From the NCBI GenBank assembly GCA_002730975.1, contig PCBO01000136.1, positions 1 through 64,000 of the forward strand: 64,000 nt of DNA, given 5' to 3'. Positions 18,549 through 27,604 of the stretch are shown here, one piece after another (the first letter of the stretch is position 1; each line of letters opens with the position of its first letter). The notes beneath the pieces were generated by a model. That model was not told the origin of the DNA and ran no database searches. It worked only from the letters and a program-made list of their open reading frames with translations. The translations under genes and the position numbers were made by a program. The stretch is from Opitutia bacterium (GTDB taxonomy: Bacteria; Verrucomicrobiota; Verrucomicrobiia; Opitutales; Seribacteraceae).

Positions 18549-19270
18549 GAGAGAAAAGACGGTTGACTTGAAGACACTTCTTCTTGGATTTGGGCAATGA
18601 CTTTATCGGGATTTTCCGCTCCTAGAATTGGTCGACCGATTACTAGATAGTTAGCCCCCGCTTGAGCAGCCTCGGCGGGGGTCATGACGCGTTTTTGGTC
18701 TCCGAGATCGGTACCTGCTGGGCGAATGCCAGGCGTAACAAAAGACACTCCCGAAGGCAAAGCATCGTAGAGCGAGCTTAATTCTTTGGGTGAGCAGACT
18801 ATTCCTCCGACTCCCGCCTCGGTGGCAAGCTTGGCGAGCTTGGTCACTTGATCTTCGGGGGTATTCATTACTCCCATTCTATTGAGGTTTTCCGCGTCCA
18901 TGGAGGTCAGAACGGTTACCGCGAGTAAGGTCGCTTCAGGGAGTGCCTCGATTATGGTTTCGGAGCAGCGGGCTAAGGCTTCTGTACCGGCCGATGCGTG
19001 AATCGTAAGCATAGAAACTGGAAGGTGTGCCAGACTTTCTATGGCTTTCGCCATTGTGTTAGGGATGTCGTGCAGCTTGAGATCGAGAAAGATTTTTTTG
19101 CCCTCACTCGCCAAATCGCTCACGAATGCTGGCCCGTCACGAAGATAGGTTTGCAGACCGATTTTGATCCACTTCAAGTTTTCTCCCGCAGCTTGAACTA
19201 TCTTTTCGGCTTGGGTCCTAGACTCCACGTCCAGAGCCAGAATGACTTCGGTTGACTTTTGCGTCTGCAT
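18545..19270 (-). CDS. pyrF: Orotidine 5'-phosphate decarboxylase
   Basis: The last step of UMP synthesis, decarboxylating OMP. The catalytic array FLDLKLHDIPNT (Lys-Asp pair) is clear. Other family marks are ILALDVESRTQAEKIV, LTIHASAGTEAL, FVTPGIRPAG and NYLVIGRPI. A TIM-barrel protein of 241 residues, the usual size for the bacterial type. It is first in the pyrF-ispD-ispF operon on the minus strand and divergent from ispE over 89 bp. Confidence 0.95.
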   Translation of the reverse strand: MQTQKSTEVILALDVESRTQAEKIVQAAGENLKWIKIGLQTYLRDGPAFVSDLASEGKKIFLDLKLHDIPNTMAKAIESLAHLPVSMLTIHASAGTEALARCSETIIEALPEATLLAVTVLTSMDAENLNRMGVMNTPEDQVTKLAKLATEAGVGGIVCSPKELSSLYDALPSGVSFVTPGIRPAGTDLGDQKRVMTPAEAAQAGANYLVIGRPILGAENPDKVIAQIQEEVSSSQPSFLS

Positions 19271-19359
19271 CTATGCGAGCATCATGCGCTTAAAGGGAAT
19301 CGGGCAAACTTTTATTTCGGTTCGCCTGAATGGACACTGAATGCTAAACGAACTACTTA

Positions 19360-20256
19360 ATGAAGTCAGGAATTCGAAGTATTAGCGTTTTTTCCCCGGC
19401 GAAGGTGAATTTATTTCTCGCTGTGACAGGCAAGCGCTCCGATGGTTTTCATGAAATTCTTTCCGTTGTTGCTCCTTTGCTTTTTGGAGATGTGGTCACC
19501 ATAAAGGTGAGGTCAGGAAATGGAGAGGTCGAATGCCTCTGTCCGGGCTTACGCTTGCCCCCGGGTAAGGAAAACCTTGCAGCGAGGGCGGCGAGGGCAT
19601 GGTTGAGTAAGGCTAGGCGAGAATGGAATGTTTTCATCACGATCAGCAAGCGTATTCCCATTGGCGGTGGTTTGGGAGGCGGAAGTTCAAATGCAGTGGC
19701 AACTTTAAACGCGTTAAACTTACTTGCCAAGGCTCCCTTGCCTTTGGATAGCCTCTTGGAATTGGCGGGGGAACTTGGGTCGGATTGCCCGCTTTTCTTA
19801 TTCGACGAACCTTGTTTATTGGAGGGAAGGGGGGATTTGGTAAAGCCTCTGTCTGCAGGTATTGCCAAAAGGTTTCGCGGAGCCCGTCTGCTTCTTTTTG
19901 CGCCAAGTTTGGAAATCGATACGCCTGATGTTTACGGTCGCCTTGCTCGTCGCCCCGATTGGTATTCCGACTCGCTTGATGCACGGGCTAGTTTATCTGC
20001 TTGGTCAACAGGAAACGGTGGTATGGATGTTTTGCTGGCAAACGACTTGCAAAAAACCGTCTTTGAAAAATATCCGGGATTTCCTGTACTCCTCGATGAA
20101 TTGAGCAGGAAATTCGGTTGGACATGCGGAATGAGTGGTAGTGGCTCATGTTGCTTTGCTCTTTTGGAGAATGACTGGGAGATTGCCGAGGGAATCTGTG
20201 CAATCCGTTCTGCGTGGGGACAGGAATGCTTTGTTGAAGAAACCGCTTTCGCCTAA
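19360..20256 (+). CDS. ispE: 4-diphosphocytidyl-2-C-methyl-D-erythritol kinase IspE
   Basis: The MEP-pathway GHMP kinase that phosphorylates CDP-methylerythritol. The N-terminus has SPAKVNLFLAVTGKRSDGFHE, the ATP loop is PIGGGLGGGSSNA, then ELGSDCPLF and the C-terminal MSGSGSCCFAL. 298 residues is standard. With divergent ispD and ispF next to it, three consecutive MEP steps (IspD, IspE, IspF) sit within 3 kb. It starts at ATG 19360; ptsI follows after 82 bp. Confidence 0.95.
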   Translation: MKSGIRSISVFSPAKVNLFLAVTGKRSDGFHEILSVVAPLLFGDVVTIKVRSGNGEVECLCPGLRLPPGKENLAARAARAWLSKARREWNVFITISKRIPIGGGLGGGSSNAVATLNALNLLAKAPLPLDSLLELAGELGSDCPLFLFDEPCLLEGRGDLVKPLSAGIAKRFRGARLLLFAPSLEIDTPDVYGRLARRPDWYSDSLDARASLSAWSTGNGGMDVLLANDLQKTVFEKYPGFPVLLDELSRKFGWTCGMSGSGSCCFALLENDWEIAEGICAIRSAWGQECFVEETAFA

Positions 20257-20338
20257 ACGCCGTTCTTCTTTTTTTATGGCGAAATCAACCAATTTAAGGC
20301 ATTATTTTCTTCCCTCAGTTACTTGAGGATCCAATTCC

Positions 20339-22114
20339 ATGCCTGAAGATACTCTAAAACGTGAAATCATCCTTCACGGTATTGCTGCCTCCCCCGGCGT
20401 TGCCCATGGTCGCGTATTTCGGTTTCTTCACGGAGAAGTGGAGGTACCTTGTTACTCGGTGCTCAAGGAAAGTCAGACCGTGGAGATTATTCGTTTCGAG
20501 CAAGCTTTGTTAGAGACCCGCGAACAGATTAAGGCAATTCGAGCTGACGTGGGGAAAAGTCTCGGGGAAAACGAGGCCTCCATTTTCGATGCGCATGTCT
20601 TAGTTCTGGAGGATCAGGCCTTGATCGACGACGTTGTCGGAGAGGTTCATAAAACGGGAGACAACGTTGAGCAATGCCTTCATCGGGTTAGCTCTCGTTA
20701 CCTTGACTTTTTCGATGGACTTGAAGATCAATACTTGCGTGAACGAGCTTCCGACGTTCGTGATGTCACTCGTCGTCTTTTACGTAACCTCCTCGGTGCT
20801 ACGGGATCGGGTACTGCTTTTTTGGATGAGCCCAGAGTGTTGGTTTCCGAAGATCTCACGCCATCTGATACGGCTTCTTTGGATAGGTCTAAGATTCTCG
20901 GCATCGCCACCGATAGCGGTGGTCGTTCAAGTCATGCGGTGATTATGGCCCGAGCCGGAGAGATCCCGGCAGTTGTTGGTCTAAGGGAGTTAACCGTGAA
21001 CTTGCAGGACGGGGATACCGTACTTATTGATGGTTTCGAGGGAACTGTCGTCATCAACCCCGCCGAACAAACTCTTTTCCGCTATGGGAAAGTGCGTTTC
21101 AAGCGGAAGAAGCTTTTGGACCTCGTTGACGATGAAAGTTCCTTACCCTCCGAAACCGCAGATGGCCGACAGTTGTCAGTTTTCGCTAATGCGGATTCTC
21201 CCGAAGAGGTCGTTAAAGCGAACGAAAACGGTGCTCTTGGCGTAGGACTTTTTCGAACGGAGTCCGTTTTTCTTCGGTGCAATCGAATTCCCGATGAGGA
21301 GGAACAGTTTCAAGAATATAAAGCAGTGGTTGAAGCATCTTCTCCCCTAGCGGTGACGATCCGTACTCTTGACTTGGGTGGTGACAAGGTTCTTGGACCC
21401 TCTGCTCGGGTTAAGGAGGATAATCCATTCATGGGCTTCAGAGCCATTCGGTTTTGCCTGCGCAATAAAGATGTCTTTCTGACTCAACTAAGAGCCATTT
21501 TAAGGGCCAGTGCCTTTGGTAAGGTCAAGATCATGTTCCCTATGATTAGCGGAGTTGGTGAAATGGTCAGTGCCCGTGAAGTTCTAGATGAGGCGAAGGC
21601 ACAACTGGAGAAAAGGGGAGAGGCTTTTGATCCGCAAACTCCCGTGGGTTGTATGATCGAGACTCCAGCCGCCGTTACTATTTGTGATCTTTTGGCAGAG
21701 CACTCTGATTTCTTCAGCATCGGAACCAACGATCTCGTCCAGTATCTGCTTGCTGTTGATAGGATTAACAACCAGATCGCCTATCTCTACGAACCCCATC
21801 ATCCTGCAGTGATTCGAGCAATTGGTCATGTGGCTGAAGTTGGTAGGCAGAAGGGTGTCGAAGTGTCCGTGTGCGGTGAAATGGCCGGAGACCCTCACTT
21901 TACGGCATTATTGATGGGCTTGGGTATTGATGAAATGAGTGTAACCCCGCCCCTAATCCCGGAGCTGAAGTTTTTTGCCCGTCGCTTCACCATCCTTGAA
22001 GCGAAACAATTACGCGAAGAAGTTTACCTGATGGAACGACCATCCCAGATTCTCGTGAGAATCAAGGCCTTTCATGATGAGAAGATGGCGGGTGTATACG
22101 ATTTTGACGAATAG
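20339..22114 (+). CDS. ptsI: Phosphoenolpyruvate-protein phosphotransferase (PTS enzyme I)
   Basis: Enzyme I takes phosphate from PEP onto a histidine and passes it to HPr. The swivel-domain histidine lies in TDSGGRSSHAVIMAR (His199). PEP-binding hallmarks include GVGLFRTESVFL, TIRTLDLGGDK, MIETPAAV, FFSIGTNDLVQYLLAVDR and VSVCGEMAGD. 591 residues is close to the E. coli length. HPr is encoded nearby on the opposite strand. No enzyme II is in the window, so the pair could serve regulation rather than sugar import; that is inference. A GAGG motif lies upstream of the start. Confidence 0.95.
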   Translation: MPEDTLKREIILHGIAASPGVAHGRVFRFLHGEVEVPCYSVLKESQTVEIIRFEQALLETREQIKAIRADVGKSLGENEASIFDAHVLVLEDQALIDDVVGEVHKTGDNVEQCLHRVSSRYLDFFDGLEDQYLRERASDVRDVTRRLLRNLLGATGSGTAFLDEPRVLVSEDLTPSDTASLDRSKILGIATDSGGRSSHAVIMARAGEIPAVVGLRELTVNLQDGDTVLIDGFEGTVVINPAEQTLFRYGKVRFKRKKLLDLVDDESSLPSETADGRQLSVFANADSPEEVVKANENGALGVGLFRTESVFLRCNRIPDEEEQFQEYKAVVEASSPLAVTIRTLDLGGDKVLGPSARVKEDNPFMGFRAIRFCLRNKDVFLTQLRAILRASAFGKVKIMFPMISGVGEMVSAREVLDEAKAQLEKRGEAFDPQTPVGCMIETPAAVTICDLLAEHSDFFSIGTNDLVQYLLAVDRINNQIAYLYEPHHPAVIRAIGHVAEVGRQKGVEVSVCGEMAGDPHFTALLMGLGIDEMSVTPPLIPELKFFARRFTILEAKQLREEVYLMERPSQILVRIKAFHDEKMAGVYDFDE

Positions 22115-22142
22115 TTCCGAGCCATCCGCTCATTGACTCGAA

Positions 22143-22421
22143 CTACGCTTCCTGGAAGTTGCCGACGAAGAGCGTGGTCATCTCTTTACAAAAACCTTCG
22201 GCGTTCTCGCAATCTACATGAAATGTGAGTTCGGTTCCTTTTCCGGCGGCGAGCATCATGATCCCCATTATACTTTTTCCGTTTACTCGCTCGCCGTTTT
22301 TTTCAACCCAGATTTCACCAGTATAGTTATTGGCGATTCGTACTATCATCGCGGCTGGGCGAGCATGAACTCCCATCTGATTGGTTACTTCCAATACCAT
22401 CTCTCGTGCCTCCTCACTCAT
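22143..22421 (-). CDS. ptsH: HPr, phosphocarrier protein
   Basis: A 92-residue HPr. The phospho-accepting His19 is in MGVHARPAAM and the regulatory serine Ser50 is in VNGKSIMGIMML; relative to E. coli both are shifted by four positions (His15 and Ser46). The KSIMGI context is the kind phosphorylated by HPr kinase in many bacteria, though no hprK is in the window. The start is ATG 22421 (MSEEAREM); a longer in-frame reading upstream is unconserved. It is last in the pgsA-pgpA-ptsH order on the minus strand, 49 nt after pgpA, and faces ptsI tail-to-tail. Confidence 0.92.
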   Translation of the reverse strand: MSEEAREMVLEVTNQMGVHARPAAMIVRIANNYTGEIWVEKNGERVNGKSIMGIMMLAAGKGTELTFHVDCENAEGFCKEMTTLFVGNFQEA

Positions 22422-22470
22422 CTTCAATATTGATTTGGGCCTTAAAGAGGAAAAAAGACAAAGAAAAAGT

Positions 22471-22980
22471 TCAGGCAAATATCCATAAGCATAATCCGGC
22501 GGCGCATGCGGCTCCGAGATCATCGACTACTACGCCAAGACCTTTGGGTAGCCTTTGGAGGCGATTAATACCAAACGGCTTCCAAATGTCGAAGATACGA
22601 AAAAGAACAAACCCTGCACCTGTTAAGGTCAACTTTTGGAGAGTTCCTTCTGAAAAAAGATCTGAAACGCCCCAGAATACAAGGGGCATGGCAACGAATT
22701 CGTCGATTATGACCACACCTGGATCGCGTTTGGCCAGGATGCGTTCGGCTGCTGAGCAAAGTGGAATTGCGAGCAAGGCCAGCAGTGTAAATCCCCACAA
22801 AATCAAGGAAGTGGGGAGATGCGACCATTCCACTAGTGCGAAAAAGGCAAGCACTCCCGCAAGAGAACCAAAAGTCCCTGGAGCAGGACAAGATGTTCCT
22901 ATAGGACCTAGCGTAGCTAATGCGAGCAACAATCGCCTCGAGCGGGTTTCCTGTGCCGCTGGGAGATGGTCGTCCGTCAC
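22471..22980 (-). CDS. pgpA: Phosphatidylglycerophosphatase A
   Basis: PgpA dephosphorylates phosphatidylglycerol phosphate to phosphatidylglycerol at the inner membrane. The family marks are GTSCPAPGTFGSLAG near the N-terminus and RDPGVVIIDEFVAMPLV with the acidic cluster, followed by FRIFDIWKPFGI and VVVDDLGAA. Four hydrophobic segments are visible. The start is taken as GTG 22980, overlapping the pgsA stop (GTGA), which yields 169 residues; the open frame continues upstream to 23316 but only through pgsA in another frame. Pairing with pgsA, the preceding step, supports the function. Confidence 0.92.
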   Translation of the reverse strand: MTDDHLPAAQETRSRRLLLALATLGPIGTSCPAPGTFGSLAGVLAFFALVEWSHLPTSLILWGFTLLALLAIPLCSAAERILAKRDPGVVIIDEFVAMPLVFWGVSDLFSEGTLQKLTLTGAGFVLFRIFDIWKPFGINRLQRLPKGLGVVVDDLGAACAAGLCLWIFA

Positions 22981-23591
22981 TTCTCTTCCTCGTCCATAAA
23001 GAGATTCCAGTACTTCGCCATGTAAACTACACCCGAAAAGACAGTGAGCAAAGTGGCAAGTATTAAGGTTGCGCTGGCTGCTCCAGATACCGCTTCTAGT
23101 AATGGATAGTAAAAGTTGTCCGTCATTTTTCCGGCCAAATCGTCTTTCATAGTCATTTCTCCAAGAAAAAGGCTGATGCAGGTGAGCTGAATGACGGTCT
23201 TGAGCTTGCCGACCTTTTCTGCTGCCAAGGTTATGCCCTTGCAAGCCGCAACGAGCCGAAGACCAGTAATGAGAAGCTCTCTCGATAAAATAAGCAGTAC
23301 GGGAAATAGAGCCCATCGATGCATTACGCCCATCGTCAGGAGGCTCACGAACATTCCTAGCGTCAATATCTTGTCGCAGAGCGCATCCATAAACTTTCCA
23401 AAATCAGAAACTTGCCCCATGCGCCGAGCTAGCCAACCGTCTAACCAATCCGTAAGAGCTGCGAAAAGGAAGATGAGGAAGGCTGTTAGGCGAGACCATG
23501 GAAAAGCCTCTTCCGGAGGAAAGTAAAGGCAACCGATGACGATAAGCATCAACGGGATTCTCGATAGAGTGATGAGGTTTGGGAAATTCAT
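22977..23591 (-). CDS. pgsA: CDP-diacylglycerol-glycerol-3-phosphate phosphatidyltransferase
   Basis: PgsA makes phosphatidylglycerol phosphate from CDP-diacylglycerol and glycerol 3-phosphate. The CDP-alcohol phosphatidyltransferase signature [20 protein letters not shown], continuing MDALCDK, is intact. The protein starts [13 protein letters not shown], the expected N-terminus, at ATG 23591; an in-frame start at 23750 lies across the divergent coaD start and is unlikely. About 204 residues with several membrane helices. Coupled to pgpA by a GTGA overlap. Confidence 0.93.
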   Translation of the reverse strand: MNFPNLITLSRIPLMLIVIGCLYFPPEEAFPWSRLTAFLIFLFAALTDWLDGWLARRMGQVSDFGKFMDALCDKILTLGMFVSLLTMGVMHRWALFPVLLILSRELLITGLRLVAACKGITLAAEKVGKLKTVIQLTCISLFLGEMTMKDDLAGKMTDNFYYPLLEAVSGAASATLILATLLTVFSGVVYMAKYWNLFMDEEEK

Positions 23592-23699
23592 GGAGTCGAG
23601 TTTCACTTCTCCTTGTGGGGCCAAGGACTTCTTCCGCAAGTCTTTTCCGCCTTGGTGGTCGACTTTACATGTTTTTTTAGTAAGTTCTGCTATGTTTTC

Positions 23700-24212
23700 A
23701 TGACAACCGCTATTTACCCTGGTACATTCGATCCTATTACCAACGGGCATCTTGATGTCCTCGCTCGAGCTTGTCGTCTCTTCGAAAAGGTAATTGTTGC
23801 CGTTACTTCAGATAACTTTTCTAAGAAAGTAACTTTCGGGGTGGATGATCGAGTGCGTCTGATTCAGGAAAACGTTTCAGATTATCCGCAAGTTTCAGTG
23901 GAGAGTTTTTCAGGTTTACTTGTCGATTACGCCTGCAAAACCGAGGCATCGGTTATTGTTAGGGGACTCCGGGCGGTATCGGACTTTGAGTACGAGTTTC
24001 AAATGGGCCAGATGAATCGTCATCTGGACCCGGAGTTGGAAACTATTTTCTTGATGCCTAATGAGAAGTATTTCTTCACTAGCTCTAACCTCATAAAGCA
24101 AGTCCACCTTCATGGTGGTCGTGAAACCAATGGCTTGGTGCCCCCAAATGTACTTGCGTCTCTTCGTGAGGCAGCTGAAGGAACAGGGCATCTGGGATCT
24201 CTCACTCGATGA
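23700..24212 (+). CDS. coaD: Phosphopantetheine adenylyltransferase CoaD
   Basis: Adenylates 4'-phosphopantetheine in coenzyme A synthesis. The nucleotidyltransferase signature [14 protein letters not shown] is at the N-terminus, [23 protein letters not shown] lies mid-protein, and the C-terminal [14 protein letters not shown] matches the usual ISS(T/S)-x-(V/I)(R/K) motif with Lys in place of Arg. ATG 23700 gives 170 residues as expected; the longer in-frame start at 23613 is not supported. The stop overlaps the ATG of the MFS gene (ATGA). Confidence 0.95.
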   Translation: MTTAIYPGTFDPITNGHLDVLARACRLFEKVIVAVTSDNFSKKVTFGVDDRVRLIQENVSDYPQVSVESFSGLLVDYACKTEASVIVRGLRAVSDFEYEFQMGQMNRHLDPELETIFLMPNEKYFFTSSNLIKQVHLHGGRETNGLVPPNVLASLREAAEGTGHLGSLTR

Positions 24213-25540
24213 GCGACAATTCCTCTTCAGTTAACGTACCCAAGCGAGGAGCGTTCGGGGTGGTGTTTTTGACCATTTTTCTTGATATGGTCGGTTTCTC
24301 CGTGATTTTCCCTCTCTTTCCCGAGATGCTAGACCATTATCTTGAAAAAGATGTGGATGGCGGACTTCTTACCCGTTTCATTTCTTCCATTCAGCACCTA
24401 GGTTTTACTTCTGAGAATGCCGGCTTCAGAATAGAAACTGTGATTTTTGGGGGAGTTTTAGGATCCCTTTTTGCGATTCTTCAGTTTTTGTTCGCCCCAA
24501 TATGGGGTCGTTGGTCAGATCGTATCGGTCGTCGGCCTATCATGCTGATGAGCGTAGGCGGAACATGTCTAGGTTATCTTATTTGGATTTTTGCCGGAAA
24601 CTTTTGGGCTCTTGTTCTTTCACGAATTGTAGGTGGCATAGCCAGTGGAAACCTTTCAGTCGCCACTGCTGCAATCGCCGACGTGACACCTCGGGAAACG
24701 CGAGCAAAGGGCATGGCTTTAGTTGGCATCGCCTTTGGACTGGGCTTTATTTTCGGTCCGGCCATTGGAGGCTTGGCTTGGATGTATGGTGGGGCATTTA
24801 CTGAAGATTTGAGTCTCGATTTTTTCGCTCTTAACCCTTTTTCGGCCGCCGGTATCGCCAGTTTCTTGCTGGCACTACTGAATTTCCTTTGGCTTGCCTT
24901 TCGTTTCCGTGAGACTCTGCCCATCGAGAAGAGAAATATCCAACGCCCTGTAAAACCCGGCATCTTTCAGCTTGGGAAAGTTGAAAATATCCCCGTCCGT
25001 CGTTCTTGCCTAGCCTATTTCTTTTATATGATATCCTTCAGCGGGATGGAGTTCACTCTGACCTTTCTTGCTGTCGAGCGTTTTACCTATACTCCCACTG
25101 ACAATACACGAATGTTTCTCCTCATCGGACTGACCTTGATTGTGGCTCAAGGAGTTCTCGTGCGGCGTTTGGCAGGTCCCGTGGGTGAGAGGAATCTTGC
25201 CTTGTGCGGTGTGATTTTCGGTGCTACTGCCTTTTGTGTCCTCGCGGCGGCAGGAGATCAAACTTTTTTCTATTTGGGCCTTCTGCTAATGTCGATTGGT
25301 GTAGCTTTCACCAGCCCGACTCTCACAGCTTTAGCCTCCCTTCATTCAAGTGAAAGCAGCCAAGGTTTTCATTTAGGCGTTTTTCGTTCTTCCGGATCAT
25401 TGGCTCGAGCGATTGGACCGTTATTGGCTGGGGTTGCCTATTTCCAGTTTGGTTCTGCTTTGGCTTATGCAAGTGGGGCGGTATTACTTCTTCTTCCAGC
25501 CATTTTTCTTTTCAGAATCGATCAACCCGAAAAAGTGTAA
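24209..25540 (+). CDS. Major facilitator superfamily transporter (TetA-like)
   Basis: A 443-residue membrane protein with about 12 helices. The MFS signature between helices 2 and 3 is clear ([16 protein letters not shown]), and helix 5 carries the antiporter-type pattern ([19 protein letters not shown]). The closest general resemblance is to TetA/multidrug-type drug:H+ antiporters, but the substrate cannot be read from sequence. An insertion between helices 1 and 2 (about residues 40-75, rich in charged residues) is longer than usual. Coupled to coaD by ATGA, perhaps only for co-expression. Confidence 0.85.
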   Translation: MSDNSSSVNVPKRGAFGVVFLTIFLDMVGFSVIFPLFPEMLDHYLEKDVDGGLLTRFISSIQHLGFTSENAGFRIETVIFGGVLGSLFAILQFLFAPIWGRWSDRIGRRPIMLMSVGGTCLGYLIWIFAGNFWALVLSRIVGGIASGNLSVATAAIADVTPRETRAKGMALVGIAFGLGFIFGPAIGGLAWMYGGAFTEDLSLDFFALNPFSAAGIASFLLALLNFLWLAFRFRETLPIEKRNIQRPVKPGIFQLGKVENIPVRRSCLAYFFYMISFSGMEFTLTFLAVERFTYTPTDNTRMFLLIGLTLIVAQGVLVRRLAGPVGERNLALCGVIFGATAFCVLAAAGDQTFFYLGLLLMSIGVAFTSPTLTALASLHSSESSQGFHLGVFRSSGSLARAIGPLLAGVAYFQFGSALAYASGAVLLLLPAIFLFRIDQPEKV

Positions 25541-25692
25541 CTTACTTTCACTAGCTTGGATTTTTCCTTTTAAGCAAGATTTCTCTCGCCATTCCCGAGA
25601 AGTTCTTTACTTGTGTTGAAGCAGTTGCTGATTTTCGTGCATATCCTTTTTCTTATATTCTCAGCTCGAAAAGTCTTCTCAACTCAAACCAC

Positions 25693-27582
25693 ATGAAAAC
25701 AGAATATATTGATCGTCTATTGGAGGCTAATCCCAATCTCGCCAAGTCGCGTGAAGTCCTTGATTCGATGCAAGAAGGTGCATACTGCATTCACCGCAGC
25801 TGGGGATTCGGTAAGATCTCCGGATTTAGCGAGGAACGCGGTATGTTGCTTATCGACTTCGAGGAAGGTGATCGCAAAGGCCATGCTATGGATCCCGTAT
25901 TTTGCATCGACAAATTAGAGGTTTTGTCTGACGCGCATGTTTTGACCCGACATCGCACCAATCCAGAGGAGGTCGAGAAAGAAGCGAAGAAAGATCCTGT
26001 ATCTGTAATTATGGGAATTCTGGTCCTCTGTGATAACGAATGCTCCACTGCTCGTGAGATAGAGGTCGTTTTGAATTATCTTTTCGGTTCTGCCAAAGCT
26101 AAAAAATGGTGGGCGAACACAAAAAAACTTTTGATCAAGGACCCTCGAGTTGCTGTTCCGCCTAAGAAGAACGAGCCTTATGTCCTCAGGGACGAACCGG
26201 TAAACCCGGAGCAAGAAATACTGCAGGACTTTTTTGAAGAACGGCGTTCAAAGGAGAAGATTATTCTGGCTGAGAAACTATTTGACCTATCTGCGGAAAA
26301 AGAGGACTTGAAGGATGACCTCCCCCAAGTACTCGAGGAGCTCACCTCCACGATCACAGAGGCACGCAAGCTGAACCAATCTGAACGACTATATGGAGTT
26401 TGGGTTAGAAATAATTTAGCTCGGGACGTTGCAGAGGACGTTGAGCAAATTGAACCTACTTCAGCATCCATAATCAAGGACAGCGAAGGTAATTTGCCAG
26501 AATTGGCCGAGCAACTGCCTTCCAAATTCCATCAACGCTTCCTTGACCTCATTACTCGAGTATACTCTGACGATTGGAAGCAAATAGTCCTTGAGCGTTT
26601 GTTACCCCATTGTTCCATGAAGTTTTCCAGTGAGTCCGCTCACTTCCTCTTGGACCAAGGTGAAGAGAAATTACTTTTCAATTCATTGACTCGCTGGCTG
26701 GATGAGCAGACGATTAAGGGTCCTGTTTTACTCTGGGTTCTCAAGTTTCGCAAATTAGCGAAATTCGAAAAGTTTCTCGAACCTCTGTTGACTCCCAGAC
26801 TTCTTAGTTCCGTATTTTCAGCGATCGATCATGAGGCATTGCAAAACGCCAGTACCCGTCGAATTCCTTTGGCAGAAGTGCTGAGTGAAGATAAGACCCT
26901 TATTCCGGATGTTTTAGTGCAGGCTGATTTGGAAACGGCTCAAGATTTGGTGCAAGCCCTCTTGCTTAATCCTGGTTTTGACGACTTGAGCAAGCGTTCT
27001 TTACTAGCCCGTTTCATTAAGCTGTTCCCTGAGGTTCAAGAACTTCTTGATGGTAGTGATGAGAGCTCTCCCGCCTCCTCCTCCGAGGTGGGCCTCGTCG
27101 ATACTCTTATTGTTTCTAAAGATAGTCTCGCCCAGAGGCTAAATGACTTGGACACGATCACCAATGTGAAGATTCCTGAAAACTCAGTGGCCATCGAGAC
27201 AGCTCGCGAGCACGGTGACCTTCGTGAAAATGCCGAATATCACATGGCAAAGGACGAGCAAAAGCTACTTTTAGCGCGGCAATCCGAATTGCAGTCGGAT
27301 CTTGCCCGTGCTCAATCTACCGATTTCTCGGATGCCCCTTCGGATAGCGTTGGCATCGGTACAGTTGTAAATCTGGTCGATCAATCTTCGGGTGAGACTC
27401 AAACTTACTCGATTCTTGGAGCATGGGACAGCGATCCTGACAACAGTGTCTTGTCCTACGAAACACCCTTGGGTCAAATGCTGCTTGGCAAAAAAGTAGG
27501 CGAGGAAGTCTTGACTGACATCGATGGAGTTTCTCACAGTTGGCGGGTAGAGGGAATGAGTCGTTGGGTCGACCGTAACTGA
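25693..27582 (+). CDS. greA: Transcript cleavage factor GreA with long N-terminal extension
   Basis: A 629-residue protein whose last 160 residues are a complete GreA. The coiled-coil part carries the catalytic acidic tip (EHGDLRENAEYHMAKDEQ), followed by the FKBP-like domain (VGIGTVVNLVDQ ... TPLGQMLLGKKVGEEV). GreA rescues backtracked RNA polymerase by stimulating RNA cleavage. The first 470 residues are alpha-helical and acidic, with a CarD-like or Tudor-like start (GAYCIHRSWGFGKISGFSEERGMLLIDFEEG). Chlamydial GreA also has a long N-terminal extension, which supports a PVC origin. The 152-bp upstream gap holds no gene and no clear Shine-Dalgarno sequence. Confidence 0.88.
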   Translation: MKTEYIDRLLEANPNLAKSREVLDSMQEGAYCIHRSWGFGKISGFSEERGMLLIDFEEGDRKGHAMDPVFCIDKLEVLSDAHVLTRHRTNPEEVEKEAKKDPVSVIMGILVLCDNECSTAREIEVVLNYLFGSAKAKKWWANTKKLLIKDPRVAVPPKKNEPYVLRDEPVNPEQEILQDFFEERRSKEKIILAEKLFDLSAEKEDLKDDLPQVLEELTSTITEARKLNQSERLYGVWVRNNLARDVAEDVEQIEPTSASIIKDSEGNLPELAEQLPSKFHQRFLDLITRVYSDDWKQIVLERLLPHCSMKFSSESAHFLLDQGEEKLLFNSLTRWLDEQTIKGPVLLWVLKFRKLAKFEKFLEPLLTPRLLSSVFSAIDHEALQNASTRRIPLAEVLSEDKTLIPDVLVQADLETAQDLVQALLLNPGFDDLSKRSLLARFIKLFPEVQELLDGSDESSPASSSEVGLVDTLIVSKDSLAQRLNDLDTITNVKIPENSVAIETAREHGDLRENAEYHMAKDEQKLLLARQSELQSDLARAQSTDFSDAPSDSVGIGTVVNLVDQSSGETQTYSILGAWDSDPDNSVLSYETPLGQMLLGKKVGEEVLTDIDGVSHSWRVEGMSRWVDRN

Positions 27583-27604
27583 GTACATCCAATCACGGAA
27601 CAGG

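Noticed and set aside
22981-23316. N-terminal extension of pgpA
   Set aside because: This part reads through pgsA in another frame and is not conserved; the GTG at 22980 gives the normal PgpA length.
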